This document shows, in pieces, positions 12,427 to 12,453 of a stretch of DNA of 12,453 nt. Positions within the stretch are counted from its first letter, which is position 1, and each line of letters starts with the position of its first letter. This stretch comes from Candidatus Uhrbacteria bacterium. Lineage in GTDB: Bacteria; Patescibacteriota; Patescibacteriia; JACQRZ01. The position numbers were made by a program, and so were the translations under genes. The stretch is from NCBI GenBank assembly GCA_016206235.1, contig JACQRZ010000045.1, positions 1 through 12,453 on the forward strand. The letters are read 5' to 3'. The notes beneath the pieces are model-generated. The model did no database searches and was not told the origin of the DNA. It was given only the letters and a program-made list of their open reading frames with translations.

Positions 12427-12453
12427 GCTGAGCGTAGCTCAGCCGGTAGAGCA
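12427..12453 (+). tRNA. tRNA gene, 5' end only (acceptor strand and D-arm); identity not readable
   Basis: TAGCTCAGCCGGTAGAGCA (12435-12453) is a canonical T8-A9 followed by a complete D-stem and loop (GCTC ... GAGC). If T12435 is position 8, position 1 is C12428, and G12427 could be an extra 5' base, as in tRNA-His, or simply precursor. The anticodon lies beyond the window, so the amino acid cannot be named. Confidence 0.88.

Noticed and set aside
1..12453. TGA read as glycine (code 25, as in Gracilibacteria/SR1)
   Set aside because: No real gene has an internal TGA, and the PH-domain gene ends at TGA, where reading through adds only a few residues of no recognisable pattern.

Overview
The window looks like a chromosomal segment of a Patescibacteria (CPR) bacterium, most likely of the Parcubacteria group. 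This rests on the gene families and their reduced arrangement: frr sits directly beside rseP with no uppS/cdsA/dxr between them, the rplJ-rplL pair stands alone, and a seven-Asp-box lipoprotein, a winged-helix/nucleotidyltransferase-like regulator and a pseudophosphatase-like/beta-propeller membrane protein are of types I associate with CPR genomes. Shine-Dalgarno sequences are almost absent. The standard bacterial code fits, because TGA ends at least one gene and never interrupts a real one. The placement comes from recognising families by eye, not from a search.

Left part (1-6932, all + strand): the C-terminal half of MreB, a GT4 glycosyltransferase, the DNA polymerase III delta-prime subunit, an Asp-box (BNR/sortilin-like) lipoprotein, ribosome recycling factor, the site-2 protease RseP, a PAP2 phosphatase overlapping the glycan-terminating transglycosylase MltG, and a 42-codon very basic small ORF. 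Genes are tightly packed. Internal promoters precede holB (apparently giving a leaderless mRNA) and frr (5' UTR made of a 7-bp tandem repeat).

Middle (6929-8223): a strong promoter, a recognisable ribosomal L10 leader with an intrinsic attenuator, then rplJ and rplL, an intergenic palindrome-like repeat, and a bidirectional terminator shared with the convergent gene on the right.

Right part (8240-12453): a 768-residue minus-strand membrane protein with a degenerate PPM-phosphatase-like N-domain, a basic linker, a coiled coil and a beta-propeller. It is divergent from a winged-helix regulator, and their two promoters overlap at the -10 boxes, so they should exclude each other. Then come a PH-domain membrane protein (apparently leaderless), an FtsB/DivIC-like division protein, and the 5' end of a tRNA gene with its own promoter.

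The themes are cell envelope growth and division (mreB, GT4, PAP2, mltG, ftsB-like), translation (frr, rplJ, rplL, tRNA) and quality control (rseP). The signals best worth following are the divergent regulator/propeller pair, the short repeats placed immediately before translation genes, the leaderless and SD-less starts, and the small basic ORF.
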